Origin: an uncultured Akkermansia sp.
GTDB lineage: Bacteria; Verrucomicrobiota; Verrucomicrobiia; Verrucomicrobiales; Akkermansiaceae
NCBI GenBank assembly: GCA_905200945.1
Contig: CAJKMG010000013.1
Location: forward strand, 16,062 to 80,061
Direction: 5' to 3'
DNA: 64,000 nucleotides
A program made the translations under genes and the position numbers. Below, in pieces: positions 53,819 through 63,700 of the stretch (position 1 is its first letter; each line of letters begins with the position of its first letter). The notes under the pieces were generated by a model, which saw only the letters and a program-made list of their open reading frames with translations, ran no database searches and was not told where the DNA came from.

Positions 53819-54007
53819 ATGTGCGAATCCAAGGATCATATGAATAAAGGCTGCGGATGTGCGAATGATGCCGCTTCCGGCAAAATGGAGGAGGGCAAGC
53901 GCAAGATGAAGGACGCCTGCGAAAGAGGCAGGGAAGCCGTCAAGGACATGGCTGAGAGCGTGAGCGACAAGGCCAAATCCATGATGGGCAAGGATAAGAA
54001 TTCTTAG
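53819..54007 (+). CDS. small amphipathic-helix protein related to the preceding gene
   Basis: 62 residues from the ATG at 53819 (MCESKDHMNKGCGC); a TTG at 53810 is an alternative. It has the same design as the gene before it: a Cys/Gly-rich start, then AASGKMEEGKRKMKDACERG and REAVKDMAESVSDKAKSMMG. It lacks a signal peptide. Six methionines and four cysteines in so short a chain are notable. Probably a stress or structural protein; unproven. A strong terminator follows. Confidence 0.6.
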   Translation: MCESKDHMNKGCGCANDAASGKMEEGKRKMKDACERGREAVKDMAESVSDKAKSMMGKDKNS

Positions 54008-54067
54008 TCCCGGCGGCGGTTGAAGCAAGCCGTTCCCCATTCTTCATCCCGTATGCGGGAATGGTCT

Positions 54068-54101
54068 CCCCTTGTCCGGATTTCCGGACGAGGGGATTTT
54101 T
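54068..54101 (+). terminator. rho-independent terminator of the small amphipathic-protein genes
   Basis: 12-bp stem with one G-T pair (54068-54079 with 54084-54095), attt loop, then five T residues. It touches the convergent lpxI stop. Confidence 0.92.
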
Positions 54102-54963
54102 ATGCAGGCCGGTCTACCGGGGCAGGGTTGTCCTGTTCCAGGGTTTGGACGGCATGCAGGCTGATTTTATGCCTTTTGCATAATTCCGCCACCCGGTCGC
54201 GCTCCAGCAAAATGGTCTTGCCCGCTTCCAGCGCGATTTGCCTGACACCGCATTCCGCGCACGTTTCAATGGTAACGGGGCCGACTGTCGGGATGTCGAA
54301 ACGCATGTCGTGCCCGAGACGGGCCACTTTGGCCAGCGTGGCCGGTTTGCCGTTGCCCAGTTCCCCGCTGCGGCGTATGCAGTTGTTGGTGCCTTCAATC
54401 GCCTCCACGGCGATGACGGTGCCGCCGTGCACGACAACGGACTGCCCGATGTGGAGACGGCTGATTTCCTTGGCCATCTGCATGCCGAAGCGGGCATCCT
54501 CCCATTGTTCGGGCGTGGGAAGCGGTCCGGCGATATGCCCCGGCTGCGGCATGTGCTCCTCCATATAGGTGGAGGCCGGGAGGATGGTGAACCCTTCCTT
54601 TTCCGCCTCCGTGATAACGGCCCCAAGCAGGGAGTCCGCATTTTTTTCCGGCATGCGCATCAATACGGAAAGGGCGCGGAGGTCCGGGCGGAGGGAGAGA
54701 ATGTTCTTCGGATTGATGCCGCCGGCCATGATAACGTTCCTTACGCCGTGCTCTTTCAGGAAGGTGAACGGCTTGCTTATCTGGCCCACGCTGAATTCCC
54801 GGTAAGCGTCGCACAGGGGGATGACGGCGGGGTTGGTCTCCCCCTTGAACCCTACGGCCACGATACGCAATTCCGGCGTCCGGCGGCGTGCGCCCCGGAC
54901 AATATATTCCGGATAAACGCCGTCTCCGGCTACCAGGCCTAATACGGGCGGGTCTGTTGTCAT
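54100..54963 (-). CDS. lpxI: UDP-2,3-diacylglucosamine diphosphatase LpxI
   Basis: 287 residues. LpxI (DUF1009) features: VLGLVAGDGVYPEYIVRGAR at the start, SVGQISKPFTFLKEHG, NVIMAGGINPKN, the central AKEISRLHIGQSVVVHGGTVIAVE, EGTNNCIRRSGEL and GPVTIETCAECGVRQIALEAG. It cleaves UDP-diacylglucosamine to lipid X in lipid A synthesis, replacing LpxH. It implies an LPS-making Gram-negative cell. The gene begins 29 bases after the dehydrogenase E2 stop and may be read from the pdh transcript. Confidence 0.93.
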   Translation of the reverse strand: MTTDPPVLGLVAGDGVYPEYIVRGARRRTPELRIVAVGFKGETNPAVIPLCDAYREFSVGQISKPFTFLKEHGVRNVIMAGGINPKNILSLRPDLRALSVLMRMPEKNADSLLGAVITEAEKEGFTILPASTYMEEHMPQPGHIAGPLPTPEQWEDARFGMQMAKEISRLHIGQSVVVHGGTVIAVEAIEGTNNCIRRSGELGNGKPATLAKVARLGHDMRFDIPTVGPVTIETCAECGVRQIALEAGKTILLERDRVAELCKRHKISLHAVQTLEQDNPAPVDRPA

Positions 54964-54992
54964 GCGGCGTGAAACTGAAGAAACGGGGCTGG

Positions 54993-56267
54993 TTACAGAT
55001 ATTCCGGGCGCTGGAGCAATTCCGCCACGCGCTTGAGCAGGCGCCCGATGTCCGCTCCGTCCACCACGCGGTGGTCTCCCGTAGCCACGATGTTGGCTTT
55101 GGAGATGGGAATAAACGCCTCCACTTCGTCACTCCAGACCGGGGTTTTGGTGACGGCCCCCACCCCCAGGATAATGGATTCGCTGGGCATGGGCATGGGC
55201 GCGGCAAAGGTGAGGCCGAAGCCGCCGAAGTTGGTGACCGTAGCGATGCCCCCCGTGCTGTCTTCCGGAGCCAGTCTGCGGCGGCGCGCCTGGGCAATCA
55301 GCCTGTTATAATCTTCCAGCAGTTCTTCCATCGTCCGTTCGTTCACGCGGCGCAGCACGGGAACCATGACGCCGTCCGCCACCTGGGCGGCGATGCCTAT
55401 GTCAATGGTTTTGGGAGAAAGAATGTTTTCCCCGACCAGGTAGCCGGCGCATTCCGGACTTTCCGCCAGGGCCAGGGCCAGGGCGCGGGCAAAATACAGG
55501 GTGATGCCGGGCCGCAGGGGGGAATTTTGCCTGTGCTTGATGAGAGGGTCCATGAATACGGGGCGCCCGGCGGAGGCCAGAGGGCGCGTCCAGCTGCGGC
55601 GCATGGCGTCCGCCACAGCCAGCCGCATGGATGAGGCCTTGCGGTGCGGCCATTGGCTGACATATTCCAGGAATTCCTCCAAGTCGTCAATGGTGACGCG
55701 CCCTCCCGCCCCGGAACCGGAGATGAAAGCGATGTCGGAGGCGCTCATGCCCAATTCATCCATGCGCGCTTTCATCCGGGGGGACATGTAGTGCGCTCCC
55801 TTCATGCCGGCGGGTACGGGGAGGCCGCGCACGCTGGGCTGGACTTTCAGGTCCGTTCCGTTTTCCTGGTAGGATTCCCCCGTCACTCCGAAATGGACGC
55901 CCGCGGGTTTTTCCTCCCGGGGAGGGGCAGCGGGCGCGGCCTGGGGAACGGATTCCGGGCTGGCAGGAAGGGACGGCTGGGTGGAGTCTCCGGCCGGAGT
56001 CGCCCCGGAACGCTCAATTTCCTCTTCCGTGGCCTCAATCATGGCCATGCAGGAGCCGACCACGACGGATTCCCCCTCCTTGATGAATACATCGCTCAGG
56101 ATGCCGCCGCACATGGTGGTGACTCCCATGGTGGCCTTGTTGGTTTCTACCTCAAAGATTTCCTGGTCGGCTTCTACGGTATCGCCCTGGGCCGCCAGCA
56201 GGCGCAGCACGGTGGCTTCTGCAATGGAATCCCCGAGCTGGGGCATCAGAATGGGTACTTTAGGCAT
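54993..56267 (-). CDS. pdhC: 2-oxoacid dehydrogenase E2 (dihydrolipoyl acyltransferase)
   Basis: 424 residues. One lipoyl domain at the start with Lys44 in EVETNKATM. A Pro/Ala/Glu-rich linker is followed by a peripheral-subunit-binding domain (YMSPRMKARMDELGMSASDI...GAGGRVTIDDLEEF, about residues 155-200) and the catalytic acyltransferase domain ending VATGDHRVVDGADIGRLLKR, where His and Asp are catalytic. It transfers the acyl group to CoA. With the two E1 genes upstream it forms a pyruvate (or branched-chain) dehydrogenase; E3 is not in the window. Confidence 0.94.
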   Translation of the reverse strand: MPKVPILMPQLGDSIAEATVLRLLAAQGDTVEADQEIFEVETNKATMGVTTMCGGILSDVFIKEGESVVVGSCMAMIEATEEEIERSGATPAGDSTQPSLPASPESVPQAAPAAPPREEKPAGVHFGVTGESYQENGTDLKVQPSVRGLPVPAGMKGAHYMSPRMKARMDELGMSASDIAFISGSGAGGRVTIDDLEEFLEYVSQWPHRKASSMRLAVADAMRRSWTRPLASAGRPVFMDPLIKHRQNSPLRPGITLYFARALALALAESPECAGYLVGENILSPKTIDIGIAAQVADGVMVPVLRRVNERTMEELLEDYNRLIAQARRRRLAPEDSTGGIATVTNFGGFGLTFAAPMPMPSESIILGVGAVTKTPVWSDEVEAFIPISKANIVATGDHRVVDGADIGRLLKRVAELLQRPEYL

Positions 56268-56285
56268 GGTGGAAACTGGGTTGAA

Positions 56286-57260
56286 TCAAATGGATAAAAG
56301 ATGGCGGATGGAGGCGGCTATGGATTCCAGCGTGGGACGGTGCGCCTTCCAGAGGTTGGGATGCTGGGGGATGGGGGTATCCCGTGCGTTGAGCCTCTGG
56401 GGCGGAGCATCCAGCAGGTGGAAGCCTTCCGCGACAATGCGTGAAACAACTTCCGCCGTGACGCCTCCCCACGGAAAGTCTTCCCCGACGACTAGGACGC
56501 GGCCGGTGCGCGCTACGGAGGCGATAACGGTATCCATGTCCAGCGGGCGGACTGTGCGAAGGTCCACGACCTCCACCTCATAGCCGCTTTCCTTCTCAAG
56601 CAGGTCCGCCGCGCGCACGGCTTCCGGCACCATGGCGCTGTACGCCACCACGGTGGCATGCTTCCCCGTGCGGGCGATCCGGGCCGTGCCGAACGGGATG
56701 ACCGGGGCTTCCCGGTAGTTGTCTTCCGCCTTCAGCCAGCGGTACAGGAACTTGTGTTCCAGAAAAATGACGGGATCCGGAATTTCCACGGCCTGGCGCA
56801 GCATCCAGTAGGCGTCCGCCACCGTGGCCGGGGTCATGACGTGCAGGCCCGGATAATGGGCGAACAAAGCCTCCAGACTCTGGCTGTGGAAAGGGCCGGT
56901 GCCGGGGGTTCCTCCGCAGGGCAGGCGCACCGTAATGTTGGCGGGGATGCCCGTGCGGTAGTAATGGGTGGCCGCCATGTTGACAATCTGGTTGAAAGCG
57001 ATCGTGCTGAAGTCGGCAAACTGTACTTCCATAATGGGCTTCTTGCCCATGACGGCGGCTCCGGTCACCATGCCGGCCATGGCGTCCTCACTAATGGGGG
57101 CGTCAATAACCCGGTCCGGGAACAGATCCTTGAGGCCCTTGGTCGCTTTGAAAGCGCCGCCGAAAACGCCTATGTCCTGCCCGTACAGAAAGACGTCCCT
57201 GTCTTCCGTAAGCAGGTCTTTCTGGGCGTCGTGGATGGCATCAATGTATGTTACGCTCAT
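56286..57260 (-). CDS. pdhB: 2-oxoacid dehydrogenase E1 beta subunit
   Basis: 324 residues. The TPP-enzyme pyrimidine-binding half: DAIHDAQKDLLTEDRDVFLYG, GQDIGVFGGAFKATKGL, AGMVTGAAVMGKKPIMEVQFADF, PCGGTPGTGPFHSQSLE, and the C-terminal transketolase-like domain with VEVVDLRTVRPLDMDTVIAS. It pairs with E1 alpha to decarboxylate the 2-oxoacid. 21 bases from pdhA and 18 from the E2 gene, so a tight operon. Confidence 0.94.
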   Translation of the reverse strand: MSVTYIDAIHDAQKDLLTEDRDVFLYGQDIGVFGGAFKATKGLKDLFPDRVIDAPISEDAMAGMVTGAAVMGKKPIMEVQFADFSTIAFNQIVNMAATHYYRTGIPANITVRLPCGGTPGTGPFHSQSLEALFAHYPGLHVMTPATVADAYWMLRQAVEIPDPVIFLEHKFLYRWLKAEDNYREAPVIPFGTARIARTGKHATVVAYSAMVPEAVRAADLLEKESGYEVEVVDLRTVRPLDMDTVIASVARTGRVLVVGEDFPWGGVTAEVVSRIVAEGFHLLDAPPQRLNARDTPIPQHPNLWKAHRPTLESIAASIRHLLSI

Positions 57261-57281
57261 GGGAATATTCCGTTTGCTGGC

Positions 57282-58283
57282 TTAATAAGGTCTCCATACC
57301 GTGGCGTTCCAGTCTTCCCGGAAGGGATCCGGTTCCGGTTCCCGCTGCGCGGTGGCTACGGCCAGCTGGACTTCATCGGCATACTGTTTTTTCAGAGCCG
57401 CCGTTTCTTCCGGAGTGAGCCAGCCGGCTGCCAGCAGCTGCCGTTCCGCGACCGCTACGGGGTCTTTTTTTTCATATTCCTCTTTCAGCTCCCTGGGGAT
57501 GTAGGAGGCGTCGTCATGCTCCCCGTGCCCGCACATGCGGAGGGTCTTGGCAAGCACCCACTGGGGGCCCCTGCCTTCCCTCGCGTTATTAACGGCGGCC
57601 CGGAAGGTTTCCAGCGTAGCCATGAAGTCCGTGCCGTCCGTTTCATGCACGGTGAATCCGTAACCGCGGCCCCGGTCCGCCAGGGAGGCTTCTCCGAATT
57701 CCCTGATATTGGGAGTAGAGTAGGCAAATTGATTATTGGTTACCACGAGCACCAGGGGCAGCCGCTCCACGTTCGCCATATTGGCGGCTTCATGAAAAGC
57801 TCCTGTGGACGTAGTGCCGTCGCCGCAGAAAGCCACTCCCACGGGGCCGGGCAGTTTGCCGTCCAGGCGCTTGGCGAAAAGGCAGCCGATGACGAAAGCC
57901 ACCGTGCTGCCCAGATGGCTGATGGGGGCCATATAGCCTTCCGCAGGCAGGCCCCGGTGGACATTGCCGTCCCGCCCTTTCATATATCCCAGGGCGGAAC
58001 CCAGATAGGCGCGTGCCGCTTCAATAATCGGTTCCCCCCAGGTGACGCGCGCCGCCTGTTCCCGGATGAACGGGGCGATTACATCGTAGCCGGCAGTCAG
58101 AAAAACGCCTCCGCATGCGGCAATCGCTTCATGCCCGCGGCCCAGATAAACGCCCCCCGTAATTTTGCCCGCTTTGTAAAGGCTGGAAATTTTGGTGTCA
58201 AAGGCCCGCGCCAGCAACATGGCCTTGAAAGCCCTGACGGCATTTTCCTTTAAGTCCGGTTGTGTAGTGTCGCAATGTGCCAC
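57282..58283 (-). CDS. pdhA: 2-oxoacid dehydrogenase E1 alpha subunit
   Basis: 333 residues beginning at a GTG (58281-58283). The usual E1-alpha start MLLARAFDTKISSLYKAGK is about 23 residues in, and ATG codons there are alternatives. TPP-binding motif GDGTTSTGAFHEAANMANV, then VVTNNQFAYSTP and the phosphorylation-loop-like RGYGFTVHETDGTDF. It is the TPP-binding decarboxylase chain of the complex. A TTGCAT/TAAAAT promoter-like pair (16-bp spacing, -10 at 58290-58295) would put the transcript start almost on the GTG. Confidence 0.93.
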   Translation of the reverse strand: MAHCDTTQPDLKENAVRAFKAMLLARAFDTKISSLYKAGKITGGVYLGRGHEAIAACGGVFLTAGYDVIAPFIREQAARVTWGEPIIEAARAYLGSALGYMKGRDGNVHRGLPAEGYMAPISHLGSTVAFVIGCLFAKRLDGKLPGPVGVAFCGDGTTSTGAFHEAANMANVERLPLVLVVTNNQFAYSTPNIREFGEASLADRGRGYGFTVHETDGTDFMATLETFRAAVNNAREGRGPQWVLAKTLRMCGHGEHDDASYIPRELKEEYEKKDPVAVAERQLLAAGWLTPEETAALKKQYADEVQLAVATAQREPEPDPFREDWNATVWRPY

Positions 58284-58467
58284 CCCATTATTTTATATGC
58301 TGCATAAGGAAATGCAATGCCATTTCATGAAACTGCCTGAGACTTTATGTCCGCAGATGCGGGACCGCTCCGCAGGGCGGCGGAGGTCCGCGCGGGGTGG
58401 TTCCGGACCACCGGGAGCATTTTTACATCTTCTGCTCCCACACGCGGATGCACGAAAATTTCCGGAT

Positions 58468-59280
58468 TCATTTTCCCCCCGGCGGCAGGCTGCATCTCAG
58501 TTCGAATTTGGGATTTGCCACATCGTAATCTCCGGAAAACAATTCCGTCTCCATAATGATTTTATTATATTCCTGCGCAAAAAGGCCCGGAAAAACGCCG
58601 GGCGCTTCCGCGATGCCGCTTTCCTGCCTGACGGCGCAAAGAAAGGAGGCGGCAGGCAGGCGCATGATTTCTTTCATCTGCCGGGCATCTCTGCCGGTCG
58701 CTTCCACCTCCACGTACAGGAACTGCTCCGTCCCTGCTTTCCGGTGGAAGGAGAGCAGGCCGGCTTCCGCACCCAGCCGCAGCCGGCGGCGGTCAATATC
58801 GTCAAAGATACGGGTGATGAGGATGTTAAAATCCGGAGTATGCTGTTTTCCCGCATAGGGCGCCACCCAGCAGTATTTTTCCGGCAATGCATGGATGGCC
58901 TGTTCCCCATGAAGCAGAAGGCCTTCTTCCCGGTCCATCTGTTTCCGGAATTTTTCCAGCAGGCGCAGTTTTTCCTGAATCTCCCTGATTTTCCGGTGCG
59001 CCAGCATGGTGCCGTGGGAGAAAAGTTTCTTATAATGAATCCGTTGCTGATCCTTGGTCAGGAAGCCGGTGAATTCCTTCAGGGGAATATCCAGGAAAAT
59101 GCAGGCACGGATGGCGTCCACTACGGGAATCTGGGAAAGAGTGTAATAACGGTAGCCGGTATCCGGGTCCGTATAGGCCGGGAGCAAAATACCCAGTTGT
59201 TCATAATACCGGAGGGATTTGACATGTACGCCGGTCTGTTTGGACAGATTGCCGATGGTTAGTAGATTCTGTTTGTCCAT
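58468..59280 (-). CDS. MerR-family transcriptional regulator with effector-binding domain
   Basis: 270 residues from the ATG at 59280 (MDKQNLLTIGNLSKQTGVH). Winged helix-turn-helix TIGNLSKQTGVHVKSLRYYEQLGILLPA, then DTGYRYYTLSQI, a long dimerisation helix, and a C-terminal GyrI-like effector domain (VAPYAGKQHTPDFN, TEQFLYVEVEATG). This is the BmrR/TipA type, which binds lipophilic drugs and activates transcription by untwisting a long-spaced promoter. It is divergent from an RND efflux pair whose promoter carries a matching dyad. Confidence 0.9.
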   Translation of the reverse strand: MDKQNLLTIGNLSKQTGVHVKSLRYYEQLGILLPAYTDPDTGYRYYTLSQIPVVDAIRACIFLDIPLKEFTGFLTKDQQRIHYKKLFSHGTMLAHRKIREIQEKLRLLEKFRKQMDREEGLLLHGEQAIHALPEKYCWVAPYAGKQHTPDFNILITRIFDDIDRRRLRLGAEAGLLSFHRKAGTEQFLYVEVEATGRDARQMKEIMRLPAASFLCAVRQESGIAEAPGVFPGLFAQEYNKIIMETELFSGDYDVANPKFELRCSLPPGGK

Positions 59281-59578
59281 CCTGTATTGCGGTTTGGTGG
59301 TGAGGGAATTGATTGTTGCCGCCGGAGGCCCGCCCGACGGTAACGGACGCTGCATGCAGAAGAAGCCTTTCTGAAGACGAAATTATTTCCGTCATTCATT
59401 GGATTTTTATTGTCAACAATTTACAATAAATAACAAAAACCATCCCCGCTTAATTTTTCATTGCCTCTTGACTCTCCCATTATGGGATACTTTACATCAT
59501 ATGGCAATTGAAAAATCCCCGGTCTTGTCGGAAGCGCGGGCCCGGGGTTTCCTGAGGTCCCAAACAGCGTGATTCCTG
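59281..59578. other. divergent intergenic region between merR and the RND genes
   Basis: No gene is seen. The middle (59400-59460) is AT-rich and the efflux promoter lies at 59468-59496. No Shine-Dalgarno is obvious before the adaptor ATG at 59579. Confidence 0.5.
59468..59496 (+). promoter_or_regulatory. MerR-type promoter/operator of the RND efflux genes
   Basis: TTGACT (59468-59473) and TTTACA (59491-59496) are 17 bp apart; TACATC at 59493-59498 would give the 19-bp spacing typical of MerR promoters. Between them lies the dyad tcccat-t-atggga (59475-59487). The sequence TTGACTCTCCC resembles BmrR-type operators. Confidence 0.65.
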
Positions 59579-60733
59579 ATGAACATAATTAATCTTTTTT
59601 TCTGCATAACCCTGTTGACGGTTTTTTCCTCCTGCCGGCGGGGAGATGAAAAGCAGGCCGCCGGATTTCCCGGTGAAGCCGTGCCGGAAGTTTCCGTCAT
59701 GACGGCACGCAGTACTCAGGTCCCTGTAACCGCCAACCTTCCCGGCCGTATGGAAGCGTATCTTCAGGCGGAAGTGCGCGCCCGCGTGACGGGAATTATC
59801 CAGGAACGCTGCTATCAGGAAGGGCAGACGGTCCGGCCGGGCGACCTTCTCTTTAAAATAGACCCGGCTCCTCTTCAGGCCGTTCTGGATGAATGCAAGG
59901 CTGCGGTGGCTCGTGCCGGGGCCGTTCTGTCGGATGCGGAGGACAAGGCTGCCCGGTATTCCTCCCTGGTCGCCAAGGGCGCCGTCAGCATACGTGAGCA
60001 TAAGCAGGCCAGGGCGGAGGAAGAACGGGCCAGGGCGGAATATGCCGCCGCCGCCGCGTCTCTGGAGCAGGCGCGCCTGAATCTGGAATATACCCGGGTG
60101 GAGGCTCCCATCTCCGGCCGCGTGCGCCGCGCCCTGGTGACGGAAGGGGCGTTTGCCAACCAGAATGAATTCACCCACCTGACCACGATTGAACAGATTG
60201 ACCCCATTTATGTCCGCTTCAGCCAGCCGGCCTCCCAATACAGCAGCCTGCGCCGCGCCGTCGTGTCCGGATTGTGGAAGGGAGTGCCGCTGGGAGAAAT
60301 CAAGGTGCGCCTGCTGCTCTCCAATGGAGAGGAATACCCTCATGCCGGCAGGATCATTTTTTCCGACATGGCGGTGGACCCGAATACGGACACTATTGAA
60401 ATGCGGGCCCTGTTTCCCAATCCGGACAGTGAACTGCTGCCCGGCGCCTATGTGCGCGTGGTATTTGACAGGGCGGTGCGGGACAACGTTTTCGCCATTC
60501 CCCGGGATGCCGTCATCCGAACCGCGCAGGGAGCGTCCGTCTTCGTTGTAGGGCCGGAAGGCGTGCTGGAAACGCGCTCCGTCAGGGCGGATGCGCTGAA
60601 CGGCCGGGAATGGCTGGTTTCAGAAGGTCTCCGGGACGGGGACAGGGTTGTCGTCAGCCATATGATGTCCCTCCGCCCCGGCATGAAAGTCCGCAGCGCC
60701 GCCGCCCGGACGCAATCCAATGCCCAGCAATAA
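59579..60733 (+). CDS. RND efflux periplasmic adaptor lipoprotein
   Basis: 384 residues. Signal peptide MNIINLFFCITLLTVF ending in a lipobox SSC, with Cys about residue 19. MexA/AcrA-type domains in order: beta-barrel strand VPVTANLPGRMEAYLQAEVR, lipoyl half GIIQERCYQEGQTVRPGDLLFKID, helical hairpin (about residues 100-165, Ala/Arg/Glu-rich), second lipoyl half YTRVEAPISGRVRRA, beta-barrel and membrane-proximal domain. It links the inner-membrane pump to an outer-membrane channel. The pump gene follows after 6 bases. Confidence 0.94.
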   Translation: MNIINLFFCITLLTVFSSCRRGDEKQAAGFPGEAVPEVSVMTARSTQVPVTANLPGRMEAYLQAEVRARVTGIIQERCYQEGQTVRPGDLLFKIDPAPLQAVLDECKAAVARAGAVLSDAEDKAARYSSLVAKGAVSIREHKQARAEEERARAEYAAAAASLEQARLNLEYTRVEAPISGRVRRALVTEGAFANQNEFTHLTTIEQIDPIYVRFSQPASQYSSLRRAVVSGLWKGVPLGEIKVRLLLSNGEEYPHAGRIIFSDMAVDPNTDTIEMRALFPNPDSELLPGAYVRVVFDRAVRDNVFAIPRDAVIRTAQGASVFVVGPEGVLETRSVRADALNGREWLVSEGLRDGDRVVVSHMMSLRPGMKVRSAAARTQSNAQQ

Positions 60734-60739
60734 ACCGCC

Positions 60740-63700
60740 ATGCCTGATTTCTTCATACGCCGCCCCATTTTTGCCTGGGTAGTCGCACTCCTGATTTCCC
60801 TGATTGGTCTTCTGGCTATTCCCAGCCTGCCCATTGCCCAGTATCCGGATATTGCCCCTCCGGTTATCACCCTGCGCACCACCTATCCGGGGGCTTCCGC
60901 CCAGGATACGGAAGAAGCCGTCACCGCCGTCATTGAAAAGGAAATCAACGGCGCGCCCGGCCTGATGTACATGTCCGCCACCAGCAGCTCCGACGGCGCC
61001 GTGGAAATAGCCGCTACGTTCAAGCAGGGCACGGATCCGGACATTGCCGCCGTAGAAGTGCAGAACAGGCTGAAAATCGTGGAATCCCGCCTGCCGGAAT
61101 CCGTCCGGAGAGAAGGCGTGTTCGTGGAAAAATCCTCCAACAACATTCAGGCGATGGTCTCCCTCTCTTCTACAGGCAACCTGAATGATACGGAGCTGGG
61201 GGAATGGGCTTCCGCCCGCATTATTCCTGAACTGAAGCGTGTGAAAGGCGTCGGGCGCGTGGAGCTTTTCGGTGCGGAGGCATCCATGCGCATCTGGCCA
61301 GACCCGGAAAAGCTGGAGGCGCTGGGCCTGACTCCCACGGATATTGTCAATGCCGTGGCTGCCCAGAGCGAGCGCATCATCATCGGGGACATCGGGGGGG
61401 CAGCCGTTCCCGAATCCGCGCCCATCAACGCCGGCGTGGTTGCGGAGGAAGCTTTCCGTACGCCGGAAGAATTCGCCTCCATTGCGTTGAGAACGCTTTC
61501 AGACGGTTCCTCCGTCAAACTGGGCGACGTGGCGCGGGTGGAGCTGGGCGCCAACAGCTACGCATTCTTTTCCCGGTGCAATGGCCGGACGGCCACCGGA
61601 ATGGCCATTAAGATGGCACCCGGCTCCAATGCCGTGGAAACCATGGGCCTGCTCAAGGCCAAGATGGATGAACTGTCCAGGGATTTCCCTCCCGGAGTTT
61701 CCTACCAGATTCCCTATGAGACTACCCACTTCGTGGAAATTTCCATTCAGAAAGTCATCTCAACCCTGCTGGAAGCCGTTTTGCTGGTGTTCCTGGTCAT
61801 GTTCCTGTTCCTCCAGAACTTCCGGGCCACCCTGATTCCCACGCTCGTCGTTCCCGTAGCCCTGCTGGGAACCTTTGCCGTGATGTGGCTCTCCGGGTTC
61901 TCCATCAACATGCTTACCATGTTCGGCATGGTGCTCAGCATCGGCATTCTGGTGGACGACGCCATTGTGGTGGTGGAAAATGTGGAACGCATCATGATGG
62001 AGGAAGGCCTGGATGCCCGGCGCGCCACGGTGAAAGCCATGAAGCAGATCGGCGGGGCCATCGTAGGCATCACCGCCGTGCTCGTAGCGGTCTTCGTGCC
62101 CATGGCCTTTTTCAGCGGAGCGGTGGGAAACATTTACCGGCAGTTTGCCGTGACGCTCATTGTATCCATCTCCTTCTCCGCGTTTCTGGCTCTTTCCCTG
62201 ACTCCGGCTCTGTGCGCCGCCATGCTGAAACCCTCTTCCGTGGAGCATCAGGAGAAAAGAGGTTTTTTCGGATGGTTCAACCGGACGATACACCGGTCCA
62301 CGGACCGGTACGGCCGTGCCGTATCCGGAATGATCCGCCGTCCAGTGCGCTCCCTGTTCCTGTATGCCCTTATTATTGCAGGGGCCGGCTATTTGTACCT
62401 GACGCTGCCCACTTCTTTCCTTCCGGAAGAAGACCAGGGCAACTTCATGGCGATGGTATCCCTTCCTGCCGGCACCCTTCAGAAGGAAACCAGCATGCGG
62501 CTGCGGGAAGTGGAGGACTACCTGATGCGGCATGAGCCGGTGGAGTACGTTTACTCCGTGGGCGGCTTCAGCTTCATGGGCTCCGGAACCAACATGGCCA
62601 TGCTGTTTGTCAGCCTGAAAAACTGGGATGAGCGGCCCGGTGAAGACAGTTCTGTCCAGGCGATTATTGACCGTGTCCATGCCCGTTTTGCCGGAGACCG
62701 CCAGATGATGGTCATGGCCCTGAACATGCCGGCCCTGCCGGAGCTGGGCAATTCGTCCGGATTTGACTTCCGCCTCCAGGACAAGGGCGGGCTGGGACAT
62801 GCCCGAATGGCGGAAGCCCGGGACGAGCTCCTGGCCCGCGCCAATGCGGACCCCAATCTGGCGGGCGTTTATTTCTCCGGCCAGGCGGATACGCCGCGGC
62901 TGCACGTCTCCATTGACCGGGAAAAAGCCTTTTCCATGGGAGTTCCCATGGCGGAGATCAGCAATTCGCTGGCTGTCATGTTCGGGTCCAGCTATGTGGG
63001 GGATTTCATGCATGACGGCCAGGTGCGCCGCATCATGGTGCAGGCGGACGGAAAAAGCCGCCTGGACGGAAACGACATTGAGGACCTGCATGTCCGCAAT
63101 GACCAGGGGAAACTTCTGCCCCTTTCCTCCTTTGTCCGGCTGGGGTGGACGGCGGGGCCTCCGCAGCTCACGCGCTATAATAACTATCCCTCCTTCACCA
63201 TCAACGGCTCTTCCGCGCCCGGCAAGAGCAGCGGAGACGCCATGAACGCTTTGGAACGGATTACCGCCTCCCTGCCGCAGGGCGTGGGGTTTGAATGGAC
63301 GGGGCAATCCTATGAAGAAAAGCTGGCCGGTTCCCAGGCCACGCTGCTTTTCGGCCTGTCCATCCTGATTGTTTTCCTGGTGCTGGCCGCCCTGTATGAG
63401 AGCTGGTCCATTCCGTTGGCGGTTATTCTGGTCGTGCCTCTGGGGCTCCTTGGGGCCCTGCTGGCCGTCTTCCTGCGCGACATGCCCAATGACATCTACT
63501 TCAAAGTAGGCCTGATCACGACCATCGGCCTTTCCGCCAAGAATGCCATTCTGATTGTGGAAGTAGCCAGGGAATTTTACCGGGAAGGCATGGATGCGGC
63601 GGAAGCTGCCGCCGCCGCCGCCAAACTGCGCCTGCGGCCCATCCTGATGACCTCCCTGGCGTTCGGGGCGGGCGTTGTTCCGCTGGCGTTCGCCCATGGG

